DNA of 64,000 nt from DATKAS01 sp963733765 (GTDB taxonomy: Bacteria; Actinomycetota; Acidimicrobiia; Acidimicrobiales; DATKAS01). Made by a program: the position numbers and the translations under genes. The DNA lies in contig CAVTEI010000007.1 in the NCBI GenBank assembly GCA_963733765.1, forward strand, positions 310,001 through 374,000, read 5' to 3'. The notes beneath the pieces were generated by a model. That model saw nothing but the letters and a program-made list of their open reading frames with translations, did not search any database and had not been told where the DNA came from. The first letter of the stretch is position 1, and every line of letters begins with the position of its first letter. Below are positions 37,639 through 47,694 of this stretch, piece by piece.

Positions 37639-40063
37639 CGGTGCCGTCGAGTCGCCACGAGACCGTGTCGTCGTCCGTGCCGGGGTTGCCCAGGGTGATG
37701 TCGGCCGTGAACCCGCCGGACCCGCGCGCCGCCGCCACCGCTGAACTGGCTGGTTCCACGGATCCGCCACACTCCCATCGAGAGCAGCGCCTCTCCGGTG
37801 ACGTTGCCGGAGACCACGCCGCTCGTCGTCGAGAGCGAGAACGTGCCCGCGACTGTGTTGGGGGCGCCGGCGGAGGCGCCCCTCGTCACAGAGAGCGTGA
37901 GCATTGCGCCCGACACGTTGGCGGGCGAGCCGGCCTTGATCGTGATCTGCACGGGAGCCAGCGGCGTCGAGGTGTAGGTCCATGTCGTCCCGACCGCCGG
38001 GTCGGTCGACTCGGACGCGGCCCCCGAGCCGGTCGCTCCGGCCTGAGCGAGGTTCGCGGACAGCGTCAGGCGCTGAACGGGCCCGTACGACAACGCGGTG
38101 CGCGGTGTCGCCCTTCCCGAGAGGCTCACGCCACCTACGAAAGACAACCCCTGCGCGCTGCCGTTGAAGAGCACGCAGACCGGCGCGCTCGCACCGGGAG
38201 TACGCGCGACACCGTCCGCATCAGTGACGTACCGCCCGGTCATCATCACGTCGAACTCGCTATCGAACTGGGTGGCCGCACTATCGCTGAACACCGATAG
38301 CCACCGCACCGCCAGCAAGGAGGCTCGAGCGAAGCATTGGCGGTTCGTGCCCGCGCCCCCACCGCCCGCGAACACCGGCGAGAGGTCGAGACCCGTCGTG
38401 AAGCCCCCGACGACTGTCGGCGTGACGTCATCGGCCACCTGGTAGGTGCTGCCGGAGACGAGCTCGCGGCGTCCTGCAGCGCTCCGTCAGCAACGACAGC
38501 ACGCCCGCCGAACGCGACGGCGAAGCCGGGCGCAGCGCACGTGGGCAGGGTCGCCGCGCTCGAGCACCAGTTGCCAGTCGGGAAGACCGACGCGAGGAAG
38601 CTCGACGTCGCCGCCGGCAACGCGGTCGATTGCGGCGCCACGAGCAGAACGGGCACTGCATCGCGCGCTGGTCGCGTGGCAAGCGTCAGCGACGGGGCCG
38701 CGCCCGCAGCCGGCGGCAGCGCGCGATTCGGAGCTCCGGGGTTCGCGGCTGCACCATTGATCGCGCCGCAAAACGGTCCCGCCCCGAGCGCGTCGGGCCA
38801 TCCGACGGAGTTCGCGCCCTGCCCGCCAGACGCTGCGATGCAAACGAGCGATCCTGCGGAATCTGTCGCGTCACCGGTGGGCCACCACCCGCCGAGTCGG
38901 CGGGCCATCTCCACTGCGGTCGCGTAGCGATCGGCCCCGGCGACTCGCAGCACGGACGCTCCCGTGAGAGCCTGCGCCTCAGCAAGGACCGCCTCGGAGA
39001 TGCGCGCGGGGCCGCCGAGCACCACGAGGTTGTTGATCGCGGTCGTTTGCAAGGCCGCTCGCGTCGAGCCGGGCAATGTCCCGTCAGGCGCCGTCAGCAG
39101 CACGGGCACCTGCCAGAAGCTCGTCCACCACCCCGCCGCGAGCGCGTCGGCTCCGGTGCCACCGTCGGCGAGCACGACAGTGCGTCCGAGGAGGCGGCAT
39201 GACGTCGCGCTGTCGCGGGCCTCGATGACGGACGGGGCATAGAAGGCCATCCGGGCCGAGCCGTCGGTGACGTCGCCATCGACACAGGTGGTCGTGCCAT
39301 CGGGAACCGGGCGCGTCCCGAGCGCTTGCGCGACGCGTGCCGCCGTGTCGAAGCGATCGAGACCGGCGACACGGAACACCTGGGTGTAGCCGATGCTCAG
39401 AAGATCGGGCTCGATCGAGCGGGGCACCGCGCCGGCGCCCCCCACGATGACGGCACTTCGCGCCGTCGTGCATCCGCCTTGGGCCATGTCCTGGGCCGCG
39501 ATGCGCGCGCTCACCGCGAGCGAAGTCGCCCGTTGGCGACCCGAAGGGGTGACGATGATCGGCGCGAGGGCCATGTCGACGCGGGCGAACCCGCCAACAG
39601 GATCGAACAGAGGATCAGCGGCGGCAACGCGCTCGAGCAAAGGGCCGACGCCCCTGTCGGTGGGGTCGGAGAGCGAGGTCGCGGCGAGCGCGTCGGCAAA
39701 GTTGTCGCCGGCGACGACGATCACCGACTTCGGGCACGACCGGGCTCCCCACCAGTCGCTCGCGCCGGCCAGGGTGCTGTCGCCCCCGCCGGTACGGTCG
39801 CTCGTGGTGTACGGGAAGCCGCCCTGCCCGCGTAGGGCCAGCGTCACGGCCAGATTGGTCTGGAATCGATCAGCACCGAGCAGACGCAGTGTGTGGGCAC
39901 TGCCTTCGAGACGCGGACTCGCTCCGGGGCCCACGGGCCATCGACTCGGCTGCGAGGCGTTCGTGCCGTCGTCGGCCACCGCTCCGATCGCGGAGCCGGC
40001 GACCGCGCCGAAGGCGATCGCACCAGTGAGGAGAAGGCCGGCCAGCCGGCGGGCGCACGGCAT
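37631..40063 (-). CDS. Third CWB2 surface protein (two frameshifts)
   Basis: About 810 residues after joining near 38465 and 37733. Signal peptide MPCARRLAGLLLTGAIAFGAVAGSAIGAVA. CWB2-like motifs: GADRFQTNLAV, NFADALAATSLSD, AGLDRFDTAARVA, VVLGGPARISEAV and AGADRYATAVEMAR. Spacing is looser than in the other two CWB2 proteins, with insertions rich in Gly, Pro and Cys. The later frames give a C-terminal beta-rich domain (SYGPVQRLTLSANLAQAG, VQITIKAGSPANVSG, SQFSGGG, DITLGNPGTDDDTVSW). The domain order (CWB2 first, beta domain last) is the reverse of the neighbours at 15.8-20.8 kb. Likely a wall-associated surface protein. Confidence 0.72.
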
Positions 40064-40140
40064 TGGCGGGGCACCTTAGGCGAGCCGCCTCCAGCGCTTT
40101 GCGCGGTTGATGCGCGATCAGATCGAGACGCGGACGATCG

Positions 40141-41662
40141 TCAGGACAGGACGAGTGAGACGCTCGAAGCGCTGCCGAGGCCGACAGCAATCGCGCCCGT
40201 CATCTGACCCGTGGTGACGGCGGTGCCGTCGTCGAGCTCGAACCGCCCAGCGGTGATTGCGTAAGTGCTCACGCCGCCCGCCGTCGTCACCGTGGCCCGC
40301 ATCGCGACCCGGAGGGACTGTCGCGAACCGTCGACGCCCACGAAAAGGAGCGTGCCGTCGAGGCGCACCGGGTCGTCAGCGGTGGCACCGGGGACGACGA
40401 CCAGCGAGCCGTCGACCGATCCGGCGAGGGTGCTCGGGCCGGCGAGAGTGGCGGCGCCGCTGAACACGATCTGATCGGCTGACGCGGTGGCCGAGAGCGC
40501 TGAGCCGCCGAGGGTTCGCGTCAGCTTCGGGGTGGCGGCCGGCGCAGCACTCGATCCTGCGTTGGCGGGCGGGGTGGCTTCAACCGATGGCTCGCCACCG
40601 GTGGTCTGCACCTCACCCTCGGGTTCTCCACTGCGGGCTACGGCCGAAGGCGCCGAGAACGTTTGCTGCTCGACGACCGTTGACTCGCCACCGGCAGTGG
40701 GGGCGGCGGCGGACGGGTCAGTCGGCGCTCCTGCGGCAGGGTCGACGGCGGCGGCGGCACCGCCCGCGACATCGACCACGACGGTCGCGTCAGCGGGAGG
40801 AGGCAGCGGCGCGACCTCTGTGTCCTCGGCCGGCGCCGCCACGACGGGCGGAGGCGGTGCGAAGGTGCGATCGGCAACCGAGGAGGCGACAGGAACGGCC
40901 ACGGTGGTGGCCGCGGCGGCAACTACTCCGGCAACGATCCCCGCCTTCGTGGACAGCGGTCCGCTCAGCTCGACAGCCACTCGGGTGATAGTGGGGGTCG
41001 CCTGCGCGATCGCGGACACCGACGACGGACTGTCGCCGTTGGCCAACGCAGCGTGTGCCGCGCGCTCACCCTTGCGGACGGCGGGCACCAGAAGTGCGAT
41101 GAACGCGTACGGCGCGTTGATCAGGCGGCGCAGCGCGGCGCGGCCGCGATGCACTCGAGCGCGTGCGTTCTCCTCGGTGACACCCGTGACGTCCGCGACT
41201 TCGCGGAACGAGAGCTGCTCGACGTAGCGGAGCTCGAGCGCTTCGCGGTAGGCAGCGGGCAACGAAGCCAGCGCGCTCGCGACCTCGCGGCGCGGCGAAC
41301 TCCATGTCGAGATCGAACATCTCGTCGGCGGGCGGCACGGTCGGATCAGCCAGTGCCGAGAGCCGTTCGAACGTACGACCTTCACGGCGGCGACGGTCGC
41401 CCTCGTCGAAGCACACATTCGTGAGGATGCGATGCAGCCACGCCCGCAGGTGGAACTCGCCGTTGAACCGCGGCATCGCCCGGTAGGCACGCAGGAAGGT
41501 CTCCTGCACCGCGTCCTCGGCCGCGCGGGACTCACCAAGTCGCATGACGGCGTGCGCGTAGAGCGAAGCCGAGTACTCGTTGACGATGCTCACGAACGCG
41601 GCGGCGTCGCCCTCGTTGTGGGCTTCGACCAACAGCCGTTCGTCAAGGCTCGTCATCGCCAT
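40141..41662 (-). CDS. ECF-like RNA polymerase sigma factor with a membrane-spanning C-terminal extension (one frameshift)
   Basis: About 507 residues after joining near 41297. Region 2 (YAHAVMRLGESRAAEDAVQETFLRAYRAM and LRAWLHRILTNVCFDEGDRRRR) is in the first frame. Region 4 (LASLPAAYREALELRYVEQLSFREVADVTGVTEENARARVHRGRAALRR) is in the second. Unlike ordinary ECF factors of about 200 residues, the protein continues: one hydrophobic helix (AGIVAGVVAAAATTVAVPVASSVAD), a long Ala/Pro/Thr linker and a C-terminal beta-rich domain ending VGLGSASSVSLVLS. The tail should sit outside the membrane and could hold the factor inactive until a signal is sensed. The gene is divergent from the 41800 operon. 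Start ATG 41662 (or the ATG two codons later). Confidence 0.75.
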
Positions 41663-41785
41663 GAGGCGCAGATCCCCTTGTGCATGTGAGCGTGTGTGTG
41701 GACGTGGATGTAGAGGGAACTATCGGCTTCCCCCGCCCCACCACCTTAGTCCCAGCCGTCCCGCGGCCCGGAGCACGTCCACTTG

Positions 41786-41791
41786 TACCCT
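41786..41791 (+). promoter_or_regulatory. Candidate leaderless -10 element (TACCCT)
   Basis: TACCCT ends eight bases before the GTG at 41800, with no Shine-Dalgarno sequence, and decides that start over the longer reading from 41680. Confidence 0.4.
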
Positions 41792-41799
41792 CGCTCGGG

Positions 41800-42795
41800 G
41801 TGGCCGCGATGCAGAAGCCTGAGATCCAGGAGCCAGCGGTGCCGCGGTCGCGATGGCCGGGTCGGTTGCTCCGCGCCGGCCGGTGGGTCTTCGCGATTGC
41901 GGTGCTCGGAGCCCTCGTCGCGGTGGCGTTCGACAACGCCGATGCGCTCCGTGACGTCGATCTCGACGTCACCTGGGCCTGGCTGATCGGGGCCGTGCCG
42001 ATCGGGCTCGCAGCCGGGGTCGTCCTGCCCCTCGGCTGGCGGCGCCTGGTCGCCGCCTACGGCGTCGTGATCAGTCGGGGCGCCGCAGTCCGGGTGTGGT
42101 GCCTCTCGCAGACCGGCCGCTACCTGCCGACGGGCCTCGCGGGTTTCGCAGCGCGGGTCGTCATGGCCTCGAAGGAAGGAGTGCCTCGCAGCCTCACCTC
42201 GGCGACGCTCGCCATCGAGCTCGGGCTGCTGGCGGCGTGGTCCGGACTGATCGCGGCCGTGTTCATTCCGTCGTCGGTGGTCGCGACTCCGTGGCGGGTG
42301 ATGCTCGGCGCCGCCTCGCTCGTGGCGATCGCGGCGCTCCCCGCGCTCCTGGCCCTCGGCGGGCGGATGTTCCCGCGCGTCCCCGCCTTGGCGCCCCACC
42401 TCCTGGACCGACGTCAGATGCACGAGGCGACGCTCGTGTATGGAGCGAACGCGGCGCTGAAATCGGTGCGGTGGTTGATGATCGCCGCAGGCGTGCTCAC
42501 CGTGCACGGGGCCGACATCTCACTGCTCATCGGCGCTGAGGCACTTGGCGTGCTCGCCGGACTGATCGGCATCACTCCGGCGGGCCTCGGCGTGCGTGAA
42601 GCGGTGATCGCGGGAGCGCTGCGCGATCGCTACGGCTTCGCCGACGCGTTTGCGCTCGCGGTGATCGCCCGCGCTTTTGATTTCGTGATCGAGCTCATCT
42701 GGGTCGGCATCGCGCTCGTGCTGCGGCGACAGTCGTCGTCGACAGCTGGCACCTCCGATCCCGCGACGCCGGCCAGTAGCCTCGGGGACACATGA
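41800..42795 (+). CDS. Lysylphosphatidylglycerol synthase-type membrane protein (UPF0104/AglD)
   Basis: 331 residues from GTG. About eight transmembrane helices. Characteristic family features are WLIGAVPIGLAAGVVLPLGWRRLVAAYGV, YLPTGLAGFAARVVMASKEGVPRSLTS and the terminal GITPAGLGVREAVIAGAL with AVIARAFDFVIELIW. This family (LPG synthase transmembrane region, AglD, DUF2319-type flippases) moves or modifies lipid-linked glycans or phospholipids. The stop overlaps the start of a GT2 gene by four bases, an arrangement that pairs a flippase-like protein with an enzyme charging polyprenyl phosphate. Confidence 0.75.
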   Translation: MAAMQKPEIQEPAVPRSRWPGRLLRAGRWVFAIAVLGALVAVAFDNADALRDVDLDVTWAWLIGAVPIGLAAGVVLPLGWRRLVAAYGVVISRGAAVRVWCLSQTGRYLPTGLAGFAARVVMASKEGVPRSLTSATLAIELGLLAAWSGLIAAVFIPSSVVATPWRVMLGAASLVAIAALPALLALGGRMFPRVPALAPHLLDRRQMHEATLVYGANAALKSVRWLMIAAGVLTVHGADISLLIGAEALGVLAGLIGITPAGLGVREAVIAGALRDRYGFADAFALAVIARAFDFVIELIWVGIALVLRRQSSSTAGTSDPATPASSLGDT

Positions 42796-43716
42796 CGGCC
42801 GATGCCTCTGACGCAACTCTCGATGTCACGGTGGTCCTCCCCGTGCACAACGAGGCGGGTCATCTGCGCGCCGAGGTCGAACGGGTCACGGCCGCTCTCG
42901 AGGCGTCGGCACACTCCTTCGAGATCGTGGTCGTCGATGACGGCTCGACCGACGGATCGCTCGACGAGCTCGCCGACCTCGTCGCGACCGACGCCGTGCG
43001 CGTCATCCGCTTCGCCGAGAACCGAGGATCGGGTTCGGCCCGAAAGGCCGGAACTCGCGCGGCGCGCGGGCGGCGTCGTCGTCTGGACCGACGCGGACAT
43101 GACCTATCCCAACGATCAGATCCCCGCGCTGGTGAAAGAGCTCGATGGCTACGACCAAGTCGTCGGCGCACGGACGTCAGAGCAAGGCACACACCGGGCG
43201 GCGCGAGTCCCGGCGAAGTGGTTCATCCGAAAGCTGGCGTCGTTCCTCGTCGAGAAGCCGATTCCCGATCTCAACTCGGGCTTCCGGGCGTTCCGCCGCG
43301 ACGTGGGACTGCAGTTCGTCTCCCAGCTCCCCGCGGGGTTCAGCTGCGTCACCACGATCACGATGACGTTCCTCGCCAACGGCTACTCCGTGAAGTACGT
43401 GCCGATCGACTATGCGCCACGCGCGGGCCGCTCGAAGTTCCACTGGTGGAGCGACACGCGGCGCTACCTGACCCAGGTCATTCGGCTGGTGCTGTCGTAC
43501 AACCCGTTGCGGGTGTTCCTTCCGATTGGCGTTGCGCTCACGGTCCTCGGCGTGGGCAAGCTCGTGTACGACCTGGTCGACAAAGACTTCAGGGTCGCCA
43601 CGAACACGTTGCTGATCCTGTTCGCGGCGTTTCAGGTCTTCGCGGTCGGACTGCTCGCCGATCTCGTCGTGCGGGTGAACAAGCCCGAGAACGAGGTCGA
43701 CCCCGCTACGAAGTAG
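42792..43716 (+). CDS. GT2 family polyprenyl-phosphate glycosyltransferase with C-terminal membrane helices (one frameshift)
   Basis: About 308 residues after joining at about 43066-43072 in a GCGGGCGGCG stretch. The ATG overlaps the upstream stop (ATGA). First frame: DVTVVLPVHNEAGHLRAEVERV, FEIVVVDDGSTDGSLDEL, VIRFAENRGSGSARKAG. Second frame: GGVVVWTDADMTYPNDQIPALV (the DAD metal motif), PIPDLNSGFRAFRR, GRSKFHWWSDTRRYLTQVIRLVLSYNPLRVF and two C-terminal transmembrane helices. This is the GT2 class that makes polyprenyl-phosphate glucose or mannose and stays in the membrane (DPM1/GtrB-like). Confidence 0.85.
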
Positions 43717-43718
43717 CG

Positions 43719-44869
43719 CTATGAGCTCGCGACGGCGCGCTCGTAGACCTCGCGATGCGCGGCGACGACAGCGGCTGGATCGTGCAGCCGAACCGCGGGC
43801 GCCGGATACGGCGGATCGGGAAGAGGGAGCGCGCGCGCAGCGCGGCCGCGAGCGCCGACGCATCCTCGGGCGGCACCAGCACCCCGCTGCCGGGGGCGAC
43901 CACCTCCACGAGACCGCCTACCCGTGACGCGATCACAGGACGTCGGAGCGCAAGCGCCTCGACCGCGACGAGTCCCAAACCCTCGTGTCGGCTCGGCACG
44001 ACGAGGGCGTGCGCGGCGGCGATGCGCTCGTGAAGGGCGTCACGCGGCAGAGGCTCGATGAACGCGACCGCGGCCACCAGGCCGAGGCGATCGCGCTGTT
44101 CCGACAGGGGCACGCGCTCGGGTCCAGTGCCGACGATCTCGAGGGTGGCGTCCAGCCCGTCTGCGCGCGCAATTGCGAACGCCTCGAGCAGCACGTCGAA
44201 GCCCTTCTCACGCGATGCCCGCCCGACGGCGATCAGCCGCCATGGTGGTCCCGCGCGCAGAGCCCCGGCGCGCCCGGTCGCGTCGACCACGACCGGCATG
44301 CGCACCACCCCGCTTCGGGCGGGATCAAGGTTGAGCACCTCACCCGCCTCAGCGAGCAGCGGCTCGGAGACGGCGGCGACGAACGCCGCCCGACGCGTGA
44401 CGGCCCGCCCGAGCGGCGCGATCGCGCCGCGGCGAGCGAGAGCGACATCGCTGCCGTGAAGGGTCACGACGACCGGCGCGTTCGCCGTCAGAGCGGCCAG
44501 CCCCGCCGGCAACCACCAATGAGCGTGGACGACATCGGGTCGTTGCGCGCGGTCCATCTTGCGAACCGCGGCCGCAAGTGACGCGACGAGCGCCGGGACG
44601 AGTAGCGCTCGGCTTGGATCCCGCACGTTCGCGAGCAACCCGCCGCGGTACGCGAGCCGTTCCGCGCGGTCCGGGGCGTAACGAGCCCGAACGACCTCCA
44701 CGTCGTCAAGCACCTCCCGCATCGGGAGGCCCTCGTCGTGGGGCGCGACAACCGTCACGCGCATCCCGTCGGCCGCCTGCGCGCGGGCGAGATCGAGCAG
44801 GAATGGTGCGACGGCGTCATGACGATGGCGTGGAAACGACGAGGTCACGTGCAGGACCCGGTACGACAC
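43719..44869 (-). CDS. GT4 family glycosyltransferase (one frameshift near its end)
   Basis: About 383 residues. Start GTG 44869: VSYRVLHVTSSFPRHRHDAVAPFLLDLARAQAADGM, the acceptor-side N-terminus. HAHWWLPAGLAALTANAPVVVTLHGSDVALARRG follows, then WRLIAVGRASREKGFDVLLEAFAIARADG and ALVVPSRHEGLGLVAVEALALRRPVIASRVGGL (E-x7-E). The frame fails at 43829-43840, a CG-dinucleotide run. The alternative frame reads ALPLPDPPYPAPAVRLHDPAAVVAAHREVYERAV and stops at 43719, two bases from the convergent gene. A TATGGT hexamer lies eight bases upstream of the GTG. Confidence 0.82.
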
Positions 44870-44876
44870 CGGCCGG

Positions 44877-44883
44877 TACCATA
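44877..44883. promoter_or_regulatory. Overlapping divergent -10 elements
   Basis: The seven bases TACCATA read TACCAT on the plus strand (eleven bases before ATG 44894) and TATGGT on the minus strand (eight bases before GTG 44869). The two start codons are only 24 bases apart, so one short element may serve both transcripts. Confidence 0.35.
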
Positions 44884-44893
44884 CGGCCCCGTC

Positions 44894-46945
44894 ATGAGCC
44901 GAGCCGACGGCGCCGCCGTGCCCCGCTGGTTCGAGCTGACGGTGCTGTCGGCGGTGGCATTCGTGTCGGGACTCGCCCTCACGGCGCTCGCGCTTGCCGT
45001 CGTCGGCGTCTTTCGCCCGATCATCGCCATCGCGATCGGCGCGAATGTCGGGTTGCTCTTCGTGCTCGGCGTCGTCCGCTTGCCCCCCCGCGACGTCGAC
45101 CGGGACCGCTCGCGGCCAGCAGTCGTCGCCGTCGTAGTCACGGTCGTGGTCGTCGCCGCTATGACCGCGATGAACGGGTGGGCGCACAGCGAGCACGTGC
45201 TCTCGAGTCGCGATCCGGGCATCTACCTCATCACCGGCAGGTGGCTCGCCGACGAGGGCGAGCTGCCGATCGACGCGGCCGTCGGCCCGTTCGCGGACGC
45301 GGACACGGTGGATCCGGCGTCCGCGCTCGGCTTCTTCCCTGAGGGCTATCCCGACGACCCGTCGCCCACGAGCGAGCTGCAGCCACAGTTCCTGCACCTC
45401 TACCCCGCGCTCCTCGGCACGGTCAACGGGCTCGCCGGCGACCGCGCGGCACAGATGGTGCCGGCGGTGATGGGCGGGCTGGCGTTGCTCGCGCTGTTCG
45501 TCCTCGGGACTCGGTGGATGCCCATCTGGGCCGCCGCGGGCGCAACGATCGCGGTCTCGGTCTCGCTCCCCCAGGCGTTCTTCAGCCGCGACACGTTCTC
45601 CGAGGTTCCCGTCCAGGCGTTCCTGTGCGGCGGCATCGCCCTCGCCGCGTGGGCGTTCACCGGAACCCGGGACCGGGTGTGGCCGGCGCTGATCGCCGGT
45701 CTCGTGCTGGGCGCAGCCGTCGCGGCGCGGGTGGACGCGCTCGTCGCACTCGTCATGCTGCCGCTGTGGATGTCGGCGCGCTGGATCGAACAGCCCAGAC
45801 GCGCCAAGGGGCGAGTGCTCGCGATCGGAGCCGGAGCGGCGATCGCCATCGCGCTCGCGACCGTCGACCTCCTCGTGCGGAGCCGTCCGTACTTCGATCT
45901 GCACCGCAGCGAGGTGCTCTCACAAGCGGCGGTCTTCGCGGCGTCCGTCGTGTTCGCGCTGGCAGCGGCGATCGTGGTGCCGCGGTGGAAAGGGCTGCGC
46001 TCTGTCGTGCGGCGGTGGCGCCGCGTCGTGGGCGTGCTCGCCGCTCTCGGAACGGTCGGGCTCGCCGCGTTCGCGTGGTTCGTACGGCCCGAGATCGAGA
46101 CGACCACCGAAGCCGTCGGCAACTCCCTCGTCGAGGCGATCCAAGCCGCCGATGGAGCCGTGCTCGAGCCGACACGTCGGTACTTCGAAAACTCGATGGA
46201 ATGGCTGTCGTGGTATCTCGGCCCGCTCGCGCTCGCGGTCGGCATCCTCGGCATCGCGCTCGCGGTGCGGTGGGTCCTGCTCGGGAAGTCGGCGCGCACT
46301 GGACTCGCACTCGCACTCGGCGCGTTCCTCGCACCGACCCTCTTGTATCTCTGGCGGGCGCGCGCCGTTCCCGATCAGCTCTGGGTCATGCGCCGGTTTC
46401 TGCCGCTCACCATCCCCGGCATCGCGTTGGCCTGCTTCGCTGTGATCGGGATGATGTGGCGAACGCGTGACGCGCTCTTGCGGATCGCCGCACTGGTGGT
46501 CGCGGGCTTCGCCATCGTCGCGCCCGCTGTCGCGCTGCAGCCGGTGTGGCGGGCGTCGACCGATCGTGGACTCCAGGGCGCCGTCGACACGATGTGCGAC
46601 GCGGTGGGCGACAACGGCGCGGTCGTGGTGCTGCAAGGAGAAGCCCTCGACCGGCTCCTGCCTCAGACGATCCGATCCTGGTGCGGCGTGCCTGCCGCTG
46701 GCGCGCTGCCGCTCTTCAACGACACCACGGCGCGCGTGCTGGATGCACGATGGGCCGAGCAAGGGCGGCGGCTCTTCGTCATCGGCGACGATCCCGACGC
46801 CGTCGGAGCGGTGACGCCCGCCGCGCAGGAGATCATCCTGGTCCCCACCGACCGCACGCTCGAACAGACGCTGACCCGACGACCGTCGAACCTGATCGAG
46901 CACACCTACCGCTTCGTGGTGGCTCCCGTTCGCATCGCCGGCTAG
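44894..46945 (+). CDS. Large membrane protein, GT39/GT-C-like
   Basis: 683 residues from ATG 44894; the reading to 44738 overlaps the divergent gene. About eleven transmembrane helices span residues 12-560. The first long extracytoplasmic loop has SRDPGIYLITGRWLADEGELPID, with the Asp following Arg that acts in GT-C transferases. QFLHLYPALLGTVNGLAGDRAAQMVPAVMG is typical of the PMT_2 (GT39) fold. The C-terminal 130 residues are soluble (AVVVLQGEALDRLLPQTIRSW). The enzyme would use a polyprenyl-phosphate sugar to glycosylate a surface acceptor, matching the DPM1-like genes nearby. Specificity is unknown. Confidence 0.68.
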   Translation: MSRADGAAVPRWFELTVLSAVAFVSGLALTALALAVVGVFRPIIAIAIGANVGLLFVLGVVRLPPRDVDRDRSRPAVVAVVVTVVVVAAMTAMNGWAHSEHVLSSRDPGIYLITGRWLADEGELPIDAAVGPFADADTVDPASALGFFPEGYPDDPSPTSELQPQFLHLYPALLGTVNGLAGDRAAQMVPAVMGGLALLALFVLGTRWMPIWAAAGATIAVSVSLPQAFFSRDTFSEVPVQAFLCGGIALAAWAFTGTRDRVWPALIAGLVLGAAVAARVDALVALVMLPLWMSARWIEQPRRAKGRVLAIGAGAAIAIALATVDLLVRSRPYFDLHRSEVLSQAAVFAASVVFALAAAIVVPRWKGLRSVVRRWRRVVGVLAALGTVGLAAFAWFVRPEIETTTEAVGNSLVEAIQAADGAVLEPTRRYFENSMEWLSWYLGPLALAVGILGIALAVRWVLLGKSARTGLALALGAFLAPTLLYLWRARAVPDQLWVMRRFLPLTIPGIALACFAVIGMMWRTRDALLRIAALVVAGFAIVAPAVALQPVWRASTDRGLQGAVDTMCDAVGDNGAVVVLQGEALDRLLPQTIRSWCGVPAAGALPLFNDTTARVLDARWAEQGRRLFVIGDDPDAVGAVTPAAQEIILVPTDRTLEQTLTRRPSNLIEHTYRFVVAPVRIAG

Positions 46946-46953
46946 CTAGCTGG

Positions 46954-47534
46954 CTAGACGAGCGCGTCGAGCGCGGCACACGGTCGAGCGAGCGCTCCTC
47001 GTCGGCCGCTTCGTGCAGCAGCCCGAGACCGTTGGCGACTCGGTTCGTGTAGTTGAGATGGGCGCACTGATTGTTGGCGTCGAGGATCTCGAGATCGCCG
47101 AGACCGGCAGCGCGCAGCGCGTCGATGTCGGCTTCTGTCATCTCACCGGGTCGCAGCGTCACCTTGTCGACATAGCGGGCGATCGCCGCGTCGACCGGCT
47201 CGAGCGCGTCGTAGTCGCGTCGGTCGAGGGCCGCCATGAGCTCGGCACCGCCGTCGATGAGGTCGAGCTGTGTGCGTGACAGCGACGCGCAGTGCGGAGT
47301 CGTGTTGAGGATCGACGTGAGATAGCTGATGAGCTGCTTCTGGAGTGGTGTGAGCGCGGACTGCACGCCTTCGGACGCCCGGTACAGCACGAGCCGGGCG
47401 TTCACGACCTCGGCATCGAGGCTGCCGAGCTGGGTGAATTCGGTCGGGCGGCCGAGCTTCGCCGCCTGCCAGCCGTACACCTCGGCCAACCGTCCCGTTG
47501 CGTCCTCAGGCTCGATCGTGCGGATCCACGGCAT
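46954..47534 (-). CDS. Carboxymuconolactone decarboxylase/peroxidase-related protein (probable frameshift at end)
   Basis: The first 180 residues (MPWIRTIEPEDATGRLAEVY, GWQAAKLG, TPLQKQLISYLTSILNTTPHCASLSRTQLDL, NQCAHLNYTNRVANGLG) are a typical CMD-fold peroxidase-related protein, usually about 190 residues. CxxC is reduced here to a single Cys before the SLSR motif. The in-frame reading then runs 112 bases into the end of the convergent gene as low-quality Arg/Ser-rich sequence. A frame change near 46985 instead gives AALDALV and a stop at 46954, nine bases past the neighbour's stop, which is the likely true end. TACCCT lies six bases before the ATG. Confidence 0.72.
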
Positions 47535-47540
47535 GACCTC

Positions 47541-47546
47541 AGGGTA
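47541..47546 (-). promoter_or_regulatory. Candidate leaderless -10 element (TACCCT)
   Basis: TACCCT on the minus strand is separated from the ATG at 47534 by six bases (complement of 47535-47540). Confidence 0.45.
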
Positions 47547-47587
47547 GGCCCGCGGTCACCCGGCGCGTTCGCCCAGCGTGCGCAAGT

Positions 47588-47676
47588 CGAACGTTCGCCA
47601 GCCGGGAACGTTTGACGCTTGTGAACAAGTGCGCGCGTCGTAGCCTTTCCCCTTGATGACGTCCCCGATGTCATCA
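47588..47676 (+). promoter_or_regulatory. Promoter region with inverted repeats and a 5' leader hairpin
   Basis: Between the CMD gene and the small membrane protein lie the palindrome CGAACGTTCG (47588-47597), the inverted repeat CTTGT-GA-ACAAG (47618-47629), a TAGCCT hexamer (47641-47646), and a 7-base-pair hairpin (TGATGAC/GTCATCA, 47654-47676) placed at the likely 5' end of the mRNA. A G-rich Shine-Dalgarno follows. This is richer in symmetric sites than other gaps in the window. Confidence 0.4.
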
Positions 47677-47694
47677 GGGGGAGGGGGTACCCGC

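Noticed and set aside
17956..40063. Programmed frameshifting or phase variation as the cause of the frame breaks
   Set aside because: Breaks occur in most gene families in the region, at varied sequence contexts and without slippery heptamers, so assembly indels are the simpler explanation.
47588..47597. CGAACGTTCG as a third LexA box
   Set aside because: It lacks the four-base spacer between the CGAAC and GTTCG arms that defines the LexA sites before dnaE2 and the imuA-like gene.
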